DNA of 64,000 nucleotides from Mycobacterium palustre (GCF_002101785.1 NZ_LQPJ01000101.1:31897-95896), one strand, 5' to 3'. Counted from the stretch's first letter, positions 48,278 to 58,190 are shown. Numbers and translations: made by a program. Notes: a model not told the origin generated them from the sequence alone.

Positions 48278-49324
48278 GTGACATTGTCTTCAATGCCGGA
48301 CCCATCCGCTGCGGGTTCGGGTGCGGTGGTTGCCGCGCCGTATCCGGAATCGCCGGTGGTGCCGATCAGCCCGTGGGGCAATGCGCGGCCCCGGCTGGGG
48401 GACCGGGTATTTCGCCGGCTGGCGCAGGGCTCGGGCGTCCTGATCGTCGCCCTGATCGCCGCCATCGGCGGATTCCTGCTGTGGCGGGCGATACCGGCCC
48501 TGCAGCGCAATCGGGAGAACTTTTTCAGCTACGGCGGCAGCTGGGTCACCTCCGACACCTCCGCCATGCGCTTCGGAATCCTCGACCTCCTCCAGGTGAC
48601 GGTCTTCGTGTCGGTGTTCGCGCTTATCCTGGCCGTGCCCGTCGCGCTGGGCGTCGCACTGTTCATCACGCAGTACGCCCCGCGGCGGCTCGCCGGGCCG
48701 CTCGCGTACGCGGTGGATCTGCTGGCCGCGGTTCCCTCGATCGTCTACGGCGTCTGGGGCCTGTATGTGCTGGCACCGCAGCTGCGGCCCGTCGCCACCT
48801 GGCTCAATCACGCCCTGGGCTGGTGCTTCCTGTTCGCGCCCGGCAACGCGTCTGTGGCCGGGGGCGGCACCATCTTCACGGGCGGTCTCGTCCTGGCGGT
48901 CATGATCCTGCCGATCATCACCGCGGTCACCCGCGAGGTGTTCATGCAGACCCCGCACGACGAAATCGAGGCGGCGCTGGCCCTGGGCGCCACCCGGTGG
49001 GAAGTGATCAGGACGACGGTGCTGCCGTTCGGGCGATCGGGTTACCTCAGCGGCGCCGTGCTGGGGCTGGGCCGGGCCCTGGGCGAGACGGTCGCGCTGC
49101 TGATCATCCTGCGCGGCACCCAAGCGGCGTTCGGCTGGTCGCTGTTCGACGGCGGCTCCACCTTCGCCACCAAGATCGCGGCCGCCGCAGCCGAATTCGA
49201 CGACCCGTACCAGGCCGGCGCCTACGTCGCCGCCGGGTTGGTCCTCTTCGTGCTCACCTTCATGGCCGACGCGGTGGCTCGCGCCGCCGTCGCCAAGGCA
49301 CGCGGCAGGGGGGTGCGCCGGTGA
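48278..49324 (+). CDS. pstC: Phosphate ABC transporter permease PstC
   Basis: A 348-residue membrane protein with six helices. The binding-protein-transport EAA loop appears as HDEIEAALALGATRWEVIRT, where the ATPase docks. It forms the channel with PstA. Start is GTG at 48278; an ATG at 48293 is possible. Its stop overlaps the pstA GTG by four bases. Confidence 0.94.
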   Translation: MTLSSMPDPSAAGSGAVVAAPYPESPVVPISPWGNARPRLGDRVFRRLAQGSGVLIVALIAAIGGFLLWRAIPALQRNRENFFSYGGSWVTSDTSAMRFGILDLLQVTVFVSVFALILAVPVALGVALFITQYAPRRLAGPLAYAVDLLAAVPSIVYGVWGLYVLAPQLRPVATWLNHALGWCFLFAPGNASVAGGGTIFTGGLVLAVMILPIITAVTREVFMQTPHDEIEAALALGATRWEVIRTTVLPFGRSGYLSGAVLGLGRALGETVALLIILRGTQAAFGWSLFDGGSTFATKIAAAAAEFDDPYQAGAYVAAGLVLFVLTFMADAVARAAVAKARGRGVRR

Positions 49325-50235
49325 CCTCGATGCTGGACCGTCCGCTCAAGGCGCGGACGTTCTCGGGGCTGGGCCGGCGCCGCCGCGTCGCCGACAACGT
49401 GGCGACCGTGCTGGTGACGCTGTCCATGGTGATCGCCGTGACGCCGCTGCTGTGGGTGCTGTGCTCGGTGATTGCCAAGGGGTACAAGGCGATTGCCTCC
49501 ACCACGTGGTGGTCGCATTCCCAGGCGGGCATGACGGCGTTCGTGGCCGGCGGCGGCGCCTACCACGCGATCGTCGGCACGGTGCTGCAGGGGCTGGTGT
49601 GCGCGCTGATCTCGATTCCGATCGGCCTGATGGTGGGGATTTACCTCGTCGAATACGGCGGCGGCACCCCGCTGGGCCGGCTGGCCAGCTTCATGGTGGA
49701 CATCCTGTCCGGGGTGCCCTCGATCGTCGCGGCGTTGTTCATCTACGCGCTGTGGGTCGCGACGCTGGGATTTCCGCGCTCGGAGTTCGCGGTGTCGCTG
49801 GCCCTGGTGCTGCTGATGCTGCCGGTGATCGTGCGGGCCACCGAGGAGATGCTGCGGACCGTTCCGGCCGACCTGCGCGAGGCCAGCTACGCGCTGGGGA
49901 TTCCGAAGTGGAGAACCATCGCCAGCGTCGTGCTCCCGGCGGGGCTGTCCGGCATCGTCACCGGAATCATGCTCGCGGTGGCCAGGGTGCTGGGAGAGAC
50001 GGCCCCGCTGCTGATCCTCGTCGGCTATGCGCAGTCGATGAACTTCGACATCTTCCGCGGGTTCATGGGGTCGCTGCCTGGCATGATGTACCACGAGACA
50101 GCGGCGGGCGCCGGCGTCCACCCCGTGCCGACGGATCGGTTGTGGGGGGCGGCGCTAACCCTGATCCTGGTGATCGCCGTCATCAACGTCGGGGCACGGG
50201 TGATCGCGAAAATCTATGCCCCCAAGAAGTTGTAG
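49321..50235 (+). CDS. pstA: Phosphate ABC transporter permease PstA
   Basis: A 304-residue permease with six membrane helices and the EAA loop PADLREASYALGIPKWRTIA, partner of PstC. It has the typical GIYLVEYGG and SGVPSIVAALFIYALW segments. GTG 49321 overlaps the pstC stop, so the genes are coupled. It is followed after 12 bases by the pstB frame. Confidence 0.94.
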   Translation: MTSMLDRPLKARTFSGLGRRRRVADNVATVLVTLSMVIAVTPLLWVLCSVIAKGYKAIASTTWWSHSQAGMTAFVAGGGAYHAIVGTVLQGLVCALISIPIGLMVGIYLVEYGGGTPLGRLASFMVDILSGVPSIVAALFIYALWVATLGFPRSEFAVSLALVLLMLPVIVRATEEMLRTVPADLREASYALGIPKWRTIASVVLPAGLSGIVTGIMLAVARVLGETAPLLILVGYAQSMNFDIFRGFMGSLPGMMYHETAAGAGVHPVPTDRLWGAALTLILVIAVINVGARVIAKIYAPKKL

Positions 50236-50247
50236 GTAGGAGCACTG

Positions 50248-51026
50248 GTGGCCAAACGGTTGGACCTTAAAGCCGTCAACATCTACTACGGGTCGTTCAA
50301 AGCCGTCGCGGATGTGACGCTGTCGGTTCTGCCGCGCAGCGTGACGGCGTTTATCGGCCCCTCGGGCTGCGGGAAGACGACGGTCCTGCGGACGCTGAAC
50401 CGGATGCACGAGGTGATCCCCGGGGCCCGCGTCGAGGGCAGCGTCCTGCTCGACGACCAGGACATCTACGGTCCCGGCATCGACCCGGTGGGCGTGCGCC
50501 GGGCGATCGGGATGGTGTTCCAGCGTCCAAACCCGTTCCCCGCCATGTCAATTCGCGACAATGTGGTCGCGGGGCTGAAGTTGCAGGGGGTGCGCAACCG
50601 CAAGCTGCTGGACGAGACGGCCGAATACTCGCTGCGGGGCGCGAACCTGTGGGACGAGGTCAAGGATCGATTGGACAAGCCCGGCGGCGGGCTGTCCGGC
50701 GGTCAGCAGCAGCGCCTGTGCATCGCCCGGGCCATCGCCGTGCAACCCGACGTGCTGCTGATGGACGAGCCGTGCTCGGCGCTGGACCCGATCTCGACGA
50801 TGGCCATCGAAGAACTGATCAGCGAGCTCAAGCAGGACTACACCATCGTCATCGCGTCACCCACAACATGCAGCAGGCCGCCCGCGTCAGCGATCTGACG
50901 GCGTTTTTCAACCTCGAGGCGGTCGGCAAGCCGGGCCGGTTGGTCGAGATCGACGACACCGAGAAAATCTTCTCCAACCCGACCGAGAAGGCGACCGAGG
51001 ACTACATCTCCGGCCGCTTCGGCTGA
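50248..51026 (+). pseudogene. phoT: Phosphate ABC transporter ATPase PstB/PhoT, frameshifted
   Basis: The first 200 or so codons encode a normal PstB: Walker [25 protein letters not shown] signature and Walker B VLLMDEP. At about 50854-50857 (ATCGCGTCACCC) the frame is lost: the ORF ends at 50898 as [14 protein letters not shown], while the next frame supplies the expected [18 protein letters not shown] with the H-loop His and continues to GRFG at 51026. A one-base loss or two-base gain explains it. Unless this is a sequencing error, the ATPase is inactive. Start is GTG 50248. Confidence 0.9.
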
Positions 51027-51095
51027 TACCCGACGATGCAGCCCGCGCAGCCGCGCAGTGGCGAGTCGGGCAACCGGCTAGCGGCCTAGGCAGCT

Positions 51096-51764
51096 TTAGT
51101 TCGAGACGGCCCGGGTGTCGTCGTCGGGCAGGTGCCCGGTCGCCTGGAAAATGACGCGCCTGGCCACCTCGACGGCGTGGTCGGCGAAGCGCTCGTAAAA
51201 GCGGCCCAGCAACGTCACGTCGACGGCGGCGGCCACACCGTGCTTCCATTCCCGGTCCATCAGCACCGAGAACAGGTGCCGATGCAGGTCGTCCATCGCG
51301 TCGTCTTCTTCGCGGATGCGGGCGGCCTTTTCCGGGTCGCGGGACAACACAACCTCTTGCGCGCTGTTGCCCAATTCCACTGCAACCCGGCCCATTTCGG
51401 CGAAGTAGCCGTTGACCTCTTCGGGGAGCGCGTGCTGGGGGTGCCGCCGGCGGGCGATCTTGGCGACATGCAGGGCCAGCGCGCCCATCCGGTCGATGTC
51501 GGCGACCATCTGGATGGCGCTGACGATCGACCGGAGATCACCGGCGACCGGCGCCTGCAGCGCCAGCAGCACGAAGGCGCTTTCCTCGGCTTGCGCGCTC
51601 AGCCGCGCGATCTTCTCGTGGTCCGAGATCACCTGTTCGGCCAGCACGAGATCGGCCTGCAGCAGGGCCTGGGTGGCCCGCTCCATCGCGATCCCGGCCA
51701 GCCCGCACATCTCGCCAAGCCGCTCGGATAGCTCCGAGAGCTGCTCATGATAGGCGGTCCGCAT
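51096..51764 (-). CDS. phoY2: PhoU-family regulator of phosphate signalling
   Basis: A 222-residue two-domain helical PhoU protein (Rv0821c-like): repeats around residues 10-90 ([19 protein letters not shown]) and 115-200 ([20 protein letters not shown]), each a three-helix bundle, with the conserved [14 protein letters not shown] near the end. PhoY proteins link the Pst transporter to the SenX3-RegX3 system and affect persister formation. It is convergent with the pst operon, 69 bases from the pstB end. Confidence 0.94.
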   Translation of the reverse strand: MRTAYHEQLSELSERLGEMCGLAGIAMERATQALLQADLVLAEQVISDHEKIARLSAQAEESAFVLLALQAPVAGDLRSIVSAIQMVADIDRMGALALHVAKIARRRHPQHALPEEVNGYFAEMGRVAVELGNSAQEVVLSRDPEKAARIREEDDAMDDLHRHLFSVLMDREWKHGVAAAVDVTLLGRFYERFADHAVEVARRVIFQATGHLPDDDTRAVSN

Positions 51765-51821
51765 GGGGCAAGCCTACGTTCTCGACGCCGAAAAGGCAGG
51801 CCGCCGTGCCACGAAAAATCT

Positions 51822-53897
51822 TTACTCGCAGCTGGTGTCGGCCGCGTTGGTCACCGTCAGGTCGTCGGGCAGCTTGGTGGGCGCGTTGCCAGAACCCCGC
51901 TCGATCTGCATGCTGATCGACGAGCCGCTCGGAGCGGGAGCGGTGACGGAATGGAAGTCCGGGCCGAGCACCACCTGGACGACCTGCCCGTAGCCGGACA
52001 CCCGCTGCACCTTCGCATTGGCGAACGACGACGCCACCGTGGCGGCGGCCTGCTCGTTGCCGGGAGAGAACAGCACCGTGGTCGTGCTCACCGAACTGGG
52101 GTAGTCGTCCGGCGTCATCACGTTGAAGCCGTCCTGTTTGAGTTGGCTGGTCGCCGTGGCGGCCAGACCGCTCTGCGTGGTCGCGTTGGACACCCGGACC
52201 GTGACCTCGCCCGGCGACGTCGTGGTGACCTGCTGGTGCTGGGCCTCGGGGGCCGGGCTGGGTGGCGGCGCCTTCTTGGTGGTGGGCGCCTTCGGCGTCC
52301 CCGACGTCGGGCCCGCGGTCGGCGTAGCGCCCAGATTCTTTGCGTTCTGGTCGTTTTCCTCGGGCAGTGGGTCGTCGTTGATGATGGCGTCGAACAGCGC
52401 CCGCATGTCGGCCATCCGCGGCGGCTCGTCACCGTTGGCGTCGGTCGCGCCCGTCGGGACGGTCACGAACGTCATGTGCCCGGCGGCCATGCCCTGCAGC
52501 GACTGGCCGAGCTGCACCAGGTCCTTGGTCTTGACGTTGTCGACGTAGGTGTCGGCGATCACCATGTTGACGACGTTGTTGAGCTTGTTCAGGTCGAACA
52601 GCGTGTCCTCGGAGATCAACGAACGCAGCAGCGACGACAGGAACAACTGCTGGCGCTTGATCCGGCCGTAGTCGCCGTTGGTTTCGGTGGTGACCTGTCG
52701 GGCGCGGACGTAGTTCAGCGCGGTCGGGCCGTCGATGACCTGACGGCCCGCCTTTTCCAGCACCGTGCCCAGCTCGTAGTCATGCAGCGGGGTGCTGCTG
52801 CACACCTCGACGCCGCCCAGGGCGTCGACCATCCGTGCGAACCCGGCGAAGTCGACGGCGATGAACCGGTTGATGCTCAACCCCGACAGCTTCTGGATCA
52901 CCTTCACCAGACACTTGGGGCCACCGAAGGCGAAGGCCGAATTCAGCTTGGTCTCGGTGTAGACCATCTTGGGGCCCATCGTCCCCTTCTTCTCGTCGTA
53001 GATGGGCCCGTACTTGCCGGTGCTCGGGTTCCAGGCCTCGCACTGCATCGGGGTGATCGCCAGGTCGCGCGGGAATGACACGGCCACAACGCGTTTGCGG
53101 TTCGCCGGGATGTTGACCAGCATCACGGTGTCCGACCGCGCGCCGTCGGCGTCATCGGTGTCGCCGGCGCCCATGTTGGCGTTGTCGCCGGCGCGCGAGT
53201 CGATGCCGACGATCAAGAAGTCCTCGTCGCCGTACTGCCCATTGGGGTCGCGGATGTCGCCCGACTGCGGGTCGAGCGCGCTGATCATGTTGAGGCGGTT
53301 GTTTTTCGAGGTGCTCCATTGCCACGCCCCACCGGTCAGGACCAGGGCGAGCACGGCAACCAGCGCGGCCGCCGAGCGCGCGGCCAGCAGAATCGGGCGC
53401 CGGCGGTGTTTGGCTTCGGGGTCGCGGGGCTTGGGCTGCCGAGGAGCCGCGGCGTCCGGCTCGGCGTCGTCCGGCTCGGCGTCGTCGCCGGCGGGATAGT
53501 TGTCGGCGTTGAGGTCGGGAAGCTCGGGCGCGACGTCGAACGAGTACGCCGGGGTGTCGATGACCTGCGTCTCTTGCAGATCGGCGGGCACGTCGTCCGG
53601 CTCCGGGTCGGGTGCGGCCCGACGGTGGCTGGGCCGGTCGGGGATCGGGGCTCCGACCTTGGCGAGCAGCTCCGCGACGGTCAGCCCGCCGTCGGTGTGA
53701 CAGCCGCCGCCTTCGTTTCCGCCGTCGTGGGGCTCGGCGTGCGCGACCGGTTCGGCCGGCTCGAGCAGCGGCTGCTCGGACTGCCAGCGGTGCACCGCGC
53801 CCGGCGGTTGCGAGAACCGCTCCCACGGGGCGGCGCCCAGCCCCTGCTGTGGGGTGCGCCGATGGTCGAGAGTGGCGTCTGGGCCGCCGTCACTCAT
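51822..53897 (-). CDS. LytR-CpsA-Psr (LCP) protein with C-terminal LytR_C domain (Rv0822c-like)
   Basis: A 691-residue protein: a long acidic cytoplasmic region (1-165), a membrane helix at about 168-191, the extracellular LCP domain at about 215-440 (SDTVMLVNIPANRKRVVAVS with the Arg/Asp motif), a Thr/Pro-rich linker and the LytR_C domain at about 560-660. LCP proteins attach glycopolymers such as arabinogalactan to peptidoglycan; this member may be one of several paralogues. The frame from 53897 is long and consistent. Confidence 0.88.
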   Translation of the reverse strand: MSDGGPDATLDHRRTPQQGLGAAPWERFSQPPGAVHRWQSEQPLLEPAEPVAHAEPHDGGNEGGGCHTDGGLTVAELLAKVGAPIPDRPSHRRAAPDPEPDDVPADLQETQVIDTPAYSFDVAPELPDLNADNYPAGDDAEPDDAEPDAAAPRQPKPRDPEAKHRRRPILLAARSAAALVAVLALVLTGGAWQWSTSKNNRLNMISALDPQSGDIRDPNGQYGDEDFLIVGIDSRAGDNANMGAGDTDDADGARSDTVMLVNIPANRKRVVAVSFPRDLAITPMQCEAWNPSTGKYGPIYDEKKGTMGPKMVYTETKLNSAFAFGGPKCLVKVIQKLSGLSINRFIAVDFAGFARMVDALGGVEVCSSTPLHDYELGTVLEKAGRQVIDGPTALNYVRARQVTTETNGDYGRIKRQQLFLSSLLRSLISEDTLFDLNKLNNVVNMVIADTYVDNVKTKDLVQLGQSLQGMAAGHMTFVTVPTGATDANGDEPPRMADMRALFDAIINDDPLPEENDQNAKNLGATPTAGPTSGTPKAPTTKKAPPPSPAPEAQHQQVTTTSPGEVTVRVSNATTQSGLAATATSQLKQDGFNVMTPDDYPSSVSTTTVLFSPGNEQAAATVASSFANAKVQRVSGYGQVVQVVLGPDFHSVTAPAPSGSSISMQIERGSGNAPTKLPDDLTVTNAADTSCE

Positions 53898-53987
53898 GTC
53901 CTACCGGCCTCCGAAGCTTCTGACGCGGACGAAAGGGACGTCCGTGCGTACAGGTCAGTGCAGCGCCGCGGGGTATCAGCGCTGCAG

Positions 53988-54005
53988 CCCGCGGCTAGCC
54001 GCGGG
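53988..54005. terminator. Perfect palindrome CCCGCGGC-TA-GCCGCGGG, probable terminator
   Basis: An 18-base palindrome in the 228-base gap between dus and the LCP gene, downstream of dus on the minus strand. There is no T run, which is usual for mycobacterial terminators. The rest of the gap (53898-54125) shows no further clear element. Confidence 0.45.
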
Positions 54006-54125
54006 TCGTGCGGTGTCGTCGCGCCCTCGCAGCGGGATCGAACCTACCCCCACGAAAGCGCAATGCAGCAAGGCCCACATCGTACTGAGTTCTGGGCGCC
54101 GACGCGATTTCGCGCGAGTCGAGGT

Positions 54126-55259
54126 TCAGCCACCCGAATGCATGATGTCGGCCCCGGCCGGCACCGTGCAGTCGTCGGGGTCGGTCAGCCAGCCCTCGGG
54201 CAGGGCCACGCGCGCCGGCGAGCCCTGCCGGCCCCGCGGGCCGGTCGCCGCCTCCGGGAAGGGGACCGCGCCGTCCAGCCTGTCGAGCAGGGCGTCCAGC
54301 TCGTCGAGGGTTTTCACCAGGGCCAGCGCCCGCCGCAACTCGGATCCGGCGGGAAAGCCGTGCAGGTACCAGGCGATGTGCTTGCGGATGTCGCGCATGC
54401 CCTTGTCCTCGCCGAAATGCGCGGCCAGCAACCGGCCGTGCCGCCGGACGATGCCGGCGACCTCACCGAGTGTGGGCGGCGTCGGCGCCGGGGTGCCGGT
54501 GAACGCGGCCGAGAGCTCGGCGAACAGCCACGGCCGGCCCAGGCAGCCACGCCCGATGACGACGCCGTCGCAGCCGGTGCTGGCCATCATCGCCAGCGCG
54601 TCGCTGGCGTCGTAGATGTCGCCGTTGCCGAGCACCGGGATGGTGCGCACCTGCTGCTTGAGCCGCGCGATCTGTTCCCAGTCGGCGGTGCCGGAGTAGC
54701 GTTGCGCCGCCGTGCGGGCGTGCAGCGCCACGGCCGCGGCGCCCTCGGCTTCGGCGATGCGGCCCGCGTCGAGGTGCGTGTGGTGCTCGTCGTCGATGCC
54801 GATGCGGAACTTGACGGTCACCGGGATGCCGGCCCGCTCGGTGGCCCGCACCGCCGCGGCGACGATCCGGCCGAACAGCCGCCGCTTGAACGGCAGCGCC
54901 GCGCCGCCACCGCGCCGGGTGACCTTGGGCACCGGGCAGCCGAAATTCATGTCGATGTGGTCGGCCAAGCCCTCGTCCGCGATCATCCGCGCCGCCGCAT
55001 AGGTGGTGTCCGGGTCGACGGTGTAGAGCTGCAGCGAGCGCGGCGACTCGTCGGGGGCGAACGTCGTCATGTGCATGGTGACCGGGTGCCGCTCGACGAG
55101 CGCACGCGCGGTGACCATCTCGCAGACGTAGAGCCCGCTGACGGTGCCGACCTTCGACCGCTCCAGCTCGCGGCACAGCGTCCGGAAGGCCACGTTGGTC
55201 ACGCCGGCCATCGGGGCCAGCACCACCGGGCTGGCGAGCTCGATCGGACCGATACGCAA
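54126..55259 (-). CDS. dus: tRNA-dihydrouridine synthase
   Basis: Dus reduces uridines in the tRNA D-loop with FMN and NADPH. The 377-residue protein (Rv0823c-like) is a TIM barrel with LAPMAGVTNVAFRTL at the N-terminus, the FMN/catalytic motif HIDMNFGCPVPKV with the essential Cys (about residue 109), and GNGDIYD and GVVIGRGCLGRPWL in the barrel. The start appears to be TTG at 55259. It lies 9 bases after desA1 in the same orientation. Confidence 0.92.
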   Translation of the reverse strand: MRIGPIELASPVVLAPMAGVTNVAFRTLCRELERSKVGTVSGLYVCEMVTARALVERHPVTMHMTTFAPDESPRSLQLYTVDPDTTYAAARMIADEGLADHIDMNFGCPVPKVTRRGGGAALPFKRRLFGRIVAAAVRATERAGIPVTVKFRIGIDDEHHTHLDAGRIAEAEGAAAVALHARTAAQRYSGTADWEQIARLKQQVRTIPVLGNGDIYDASDALAMMASTGCDGVVIGRGCLGRPWLFAELSAAFTGTPAPTPPTLGEVAGIVRRHGRLLAAHFGEDKGMRDIRKHIAWYLHGFPAGSELRRALALVKTLDELDALLDRLDGAVPFPEAATGPRGRQGSPARVALPEGWLTDPDDCTVPAGADIMHSGG

Positions 55260-55268
55260 AAGGCGCGC

Positions 55269-56285
55269 CTACCGACGGCTCATGGCCAGCTTGCCCGCGG
55301 TCTTGTGCAACTCCAGGGCGGTGACCTTCTTGCCCGTGCGGGCTTCGCGCTCGAGGTAGCGCTGCTTGGAGGCGTCGAACCGGTCGCACTCGGCCTCGAG
55401 CTCGACCATCAGGTTGCCCAGGTCCTCCTGCATCCAGGCGGCCTCGCCGGTGAAGTCGGTGCGCTCGAGGATCCGCCACTTCTTCAGCACCGGCTTGACG
55501 ACCTCTTCGAGGTGGATGCGGATGTCGTAGACACCGCCGACGGCGATGACCACGGCCTTGCGGCGGAATTCGGGAACCAAAAAGCCGGGCATCTTGAAGT
55601 GGCGCAGCACCAGGTGCAGCGACTTCATCGCCTGGTCGGGCGCGATCTCGAACGCGGCCTCGCTGACGTCCCGGTAGAAGATCATGTGCAGGTTCTCGTC
55701 GGCCGAGATCTTGGCCATCAGCTGATCGGCGACCGGCTCGTTGCACGCCTTGCCGGTGTTGCGGTGCGACACGCGGGTCGCCAGCTCCTGGAACGTCACG
55801 TAGATGACGGAGTCGGTGAGGCGCTCGGCGAAGTACTCGCCCTGGTGGTTCTGTCCCGGGCTGAAGCCGCGGTTGACCACCTCGAGGCGAAGCAACTCCA
55901 GCTCCACCGGGTCGACGGCCCGCGTCACCACCAGGTAGTCGCGCAGCGCCATGCCGTGCCGGTTTTCCTCGGCGGTCCAGCGGTTGACCCACTGACCCCA
56001 GGCGCCGTCCATGCCGAAGTTCATCGCGATCTCGCGGTGGTAGGACGGCAGGTTGTCCTCGGTGACCAGGTTCTGCACCATCGCGACCTGCGCGACGTCG
56101 GACAGCTTGCTCTGCTCGGGGTCCCAGTCCTGCCCGCCGAGCGCATAGAAGTTTTTGCCGTCCGACCACGGGATGTAGTCGTGCGGATTCCAATTCTTGT
56201 GCATGCTGATGTGCCGGTTCAGGTACTTCTCGACGACCGGCTCGAGTTCGTGCAACAGCTGTAGGTCGGTCAGCTGGGCTGACAT
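55269..56285 (-). CDS. desA1: Acyl-ACP desaturase DesA1
   Basis: A 338-residue soluble di-iron desaturase that introduces double bonds in acyl-ACP chains, needed for mycolic acid synthesis. The two iron-binding EExxH-type motifs are visible: TAEENRHGMAL and SADENLHMIFY. The ATG at 56285 has a GGAGG ribosome site 6 bases before it. The promoter has a TATATT-like element and a duplicated motif likely to bind the desaturase repressor MadR. Confidence 0.95.
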   Translation of the reverse strand: MSAQLTDLQLLHELEPVVEKYLNRHISMHKNWNPHDYIPWSDGKNFYALGGQDWDPEQSKLSDVAQVAMVQNLVTEDNLPSYHREIAMNFGMDGAWGQWVNRWTAEENRHGMALRDYLVVTRAVDPVELELLRLEVVNRGFSPGQNHQGEYFAERLTDSVIYVTFQELATRVSHRNTGKACNEPVADQLMAKISADENLHMIFYRDVSEAAFEIAPDQAMKSLHLVLRHFKMPGFLVPEFRRKAVVIAVGGVYDIRIHLEEVVKPVLKKWRILERTDFTGEAAWMQEDLGNLMVELEAECDRFDASKQRYLEREARTGKKVTALELHKTAGKLAMSRR

Positions 56286-56298
56286 AGGCCCTCCAGTT

Positions 56299-56346
56299 AT
56301 CTGTGTCTGCGGGTAGCACTCAATATATCTGTGTCCCTCGGTAGCA
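56299..56346. promoter_or_regulatory. Direct repeat ATCTGTGTC-N4-GGTAGCA in the desA1 promoter
   Basis: Two copies of a 20-base element, 56299-56318 and 56327-56346 (period 28), each reading ATCTGTGTC, four variable bases, GGTAGCA. The spacing places them on the same face region of the promoter of desA1 (start 56285). The known repressor of desA1/desA2 in mycobacteria is MadR, so this is a candidate MadR site; the exact motif is not confirmed here. Confidence 0.5.
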
Positions 56347-56448
56347 TCAAGTTTCGCCCGCCGCCCGGTATGTCCCGGTTTGACAAGCCATCGAGCGGTG
56401 GGGAAACCCCACCCCTGGGGCTAACCGATGTGCCGCCGCGGAAAACCG

Positions 56449-57060
56449 TTAGCCGGATTTCGCCTGGTCACCGGGGACGTACGGCGCCGCGGTCGTGAAC
56501 AGCATGTTGACGCAATAGTCGATGAACTGCTTGCGGGTCGCCCCGAGCCGGCCGTTGAGGTAGGCGGTGAATAGGCTGCTCAGCGCGCCGACCAGGCTGG
56601 TCGCGATCATCTTCTGCAGGGCGGGGTCGCCGATCCTCGACAGCTTCCGTTGCAGCAGGTCGATGAAGTTGGGCATCCACTCCGCGCCCGATTGGGTCAG
56701 GGCCGGTTCCACCGCCGGCGCCAAAAGCAGTACGCGCCCGCGGACGGGGTCGTCGACCATCAGCTCGACGAATTGCTCGACGGCTTCGCGTGGGGTTTTC
56801 GCCGACGTCAGGGTATCCATCGCCCGTGTGCAGACATCGTCGTAGACGGCCCGCACGAATTCGTCACGGTCGGAGAAGCTTTCGTAGAAGTAGCGTTCCG
56901 TGAGGGCGGCCTTGCGGCACACCGCCCGGACGGTCAGCGCCGGACCGGCGTCGCTGCCCAGCAGCTGCACCCCGGCGGTGATGAGGTTGTCGCGGCGCAG
57001 GGCGAGGCGGCTCTCTAGGGGCACGCCGGTCCAACGTCCCCGTCGTTGACCGGTCTGCAC
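56449..57060 (-). CDS. TetR-family regulator (Rv0825c-like)
   Basis: A 203-residue TetR protein with an HTH at about residues 40-60 (VRAVCRKAALTERYFYESFS) and a helical C-terminus. The start is GTG at 57060. It is divergent from the mpaB-like gene with 67 bases between the starts, where two ATCTAA repeats occur near 57111-57126; it probably regulates that gene and itself. The ligand is unknown. Confidence 0.88.
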   Translation of the reverse strand: MQTGQRRGRWTGVPLESRLALRRDNLITAGVQLLGSDAGPALTVRAVCRKAALTERYFYESFSDRDEFVRAVYDDVCTRAMDTLTSAKTPREAVEQFVELMVDDPVRGRVLLLAPAVEPALTQSGAEWMPNFIDLLQRKLSRIGDPALQKMIATSLVGALSSLFTAYLNGRLGATRKQFIDYCVNMLFTTAAPYVPGDQAKSG

Positions 57061-57127
57061 GTGGCTCCTAAGCTGGAAAGTGACAACGCATGTAGTCAGA
57101 TTTGCCGATATCTAACAGGATCTAATA

Positions 57128-58168
57128 GTGACCCAACATACGTCTGAGTCCCGCCCCCGGACCAGCGGCGGCACCGTCGCCGAGTCGACGGCCGCGTCCC
57201 GCGACGGGGTCGCCAGCGGTTGCCCCGTGTCGCCGCTGGGCTACGAGGCGCCGCCCGCACCGCTCGGCCCCGATTCGCTGACGTGGCGGTACTTCGGGGA
57301 CTGGCGCGGCATGTTGCAGGGGCCGTGGGCGGGATCCATGCAGAACATGCATCCGCAACTGGGCGCGGCGGTCATCGACCATTCGACGTTCTTCCGGGAG
57401 CGCTGGCCCCGTCTGCTGCGCTCGCTGTACCCCATCGGCGGCGTCGTTTTCGACGGCGACCGCGCCCCGGTCACCGGCGCCGAGGTGCGCGACTATCACA
57501 CCGCCATCAAGGGCGTCGACGATCAGGGCCGCCGCTACCACGCGCTCAATCCGGACGTTTTCTACTGGGCGCACGCCACCTTCTTCGTCGGGACCATCCA
57601 TGTGGCCGAGCGGTTTTGCGGCGGGCTGACCGAAGCGCAGAAGCGCCAGCTCTTCGACGAACACGTCGAGTGGTACCGCATGTACGGCATGAGCATGCGG
57701 CCGGTGCCGGCGTCCTGGGAGGAATTTCAGGTCTACTGGGACCACATGTGCCGCAACGTATTAGAAGACAATTACGCCGCGCGCGCGGTGCTTGACCTGA
57801 CCGAGCTCGCCAAACCGCCGTTCGCCCAATGGCTTCCGGACTGGCTATGGGCCGCGCAGCGCAAGTTGCTGGCCCCGTTCTTCGTGTGGGTGACCGTCGG
57901 ACTCTACGATCCGCCGGTGCGCGAGCTGATGGGCTACGGGTGGTCGCGGCGCGACGAATGGCTGCACCGGCGATTCGGCGACCTCGTCCGGCTCGTTTTC
58001 GCCTTCGTGCCACCGCGTTTCCGCAAACACCCGCGGGCGCGCGCCGGCTGGGACCGGGCCACCGGCCGAATCCCGGCCGACACGCCGCTGGTGCACACCC
58101 CGGCCCGGAACCTGCCCCCCTTGGACGAGCGCGACAACCCAAAGCACTACTGCCCCAACGTGTCCTAG
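57128..58168 (+). CDS. MpaB/DUF2236 oxygenase-type protein (Rv0826-like)
   Basis: A 346-residue protein of the MpaB family (DUF2236), whose members carry a heme or related center and include the latex-clearing protein Lcp and the mycophenolic-acid oxygenase. It has DSLTWRYFGDWRGMLQGPWA at the N-terminus and EVRDYHTAIKGVDDQGRRYH, with the conserved WAHATFF segment. The start is GTG at 57128 with TAACAG nine bases upstream. The substrate is unknown. Confidence 0.88.
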   Translation: MTQHTSESRPRTSGGTVAESTAASRDGVASGCPVSPLGYEAPPAPLGPDSLTWRYFGDWRGMLQGPWAGSMQNMHPQLGAAVIDHSTFFRERWPRLLRSLYPIGGVVFDGDRAPVTGAEVRDYHTAIKGVDDQGRRYHALNPDVFYWAHATFFVGTIHVAERFCGGLTEAQKRQLFDEHVEWYRMYGMSMRPVPASWEEFQVYWDHMCRNVLEDNYAARAVLDLTELAKPPFAQWLPDWLWAAQRKLLAPFFVWVTVGLYDPPVRELMGYGWSRRDEWLHRRFGDLVRLVFAFVPPRFRKHPRARAGWDRATGRIPADTPLVHTPARNLPPLDERDNPKHYCPNVS

Positions 58169-58190
58169 CTCGCCGGCCGACTACCGGCCG

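Noticed and set aside
53319..56264. 981-residue plus-strand open frame
   Set aside because: It is antisense to the LCP, dus and desA1 genes, all of which have clear domains; such long shadows are common at this GC content.
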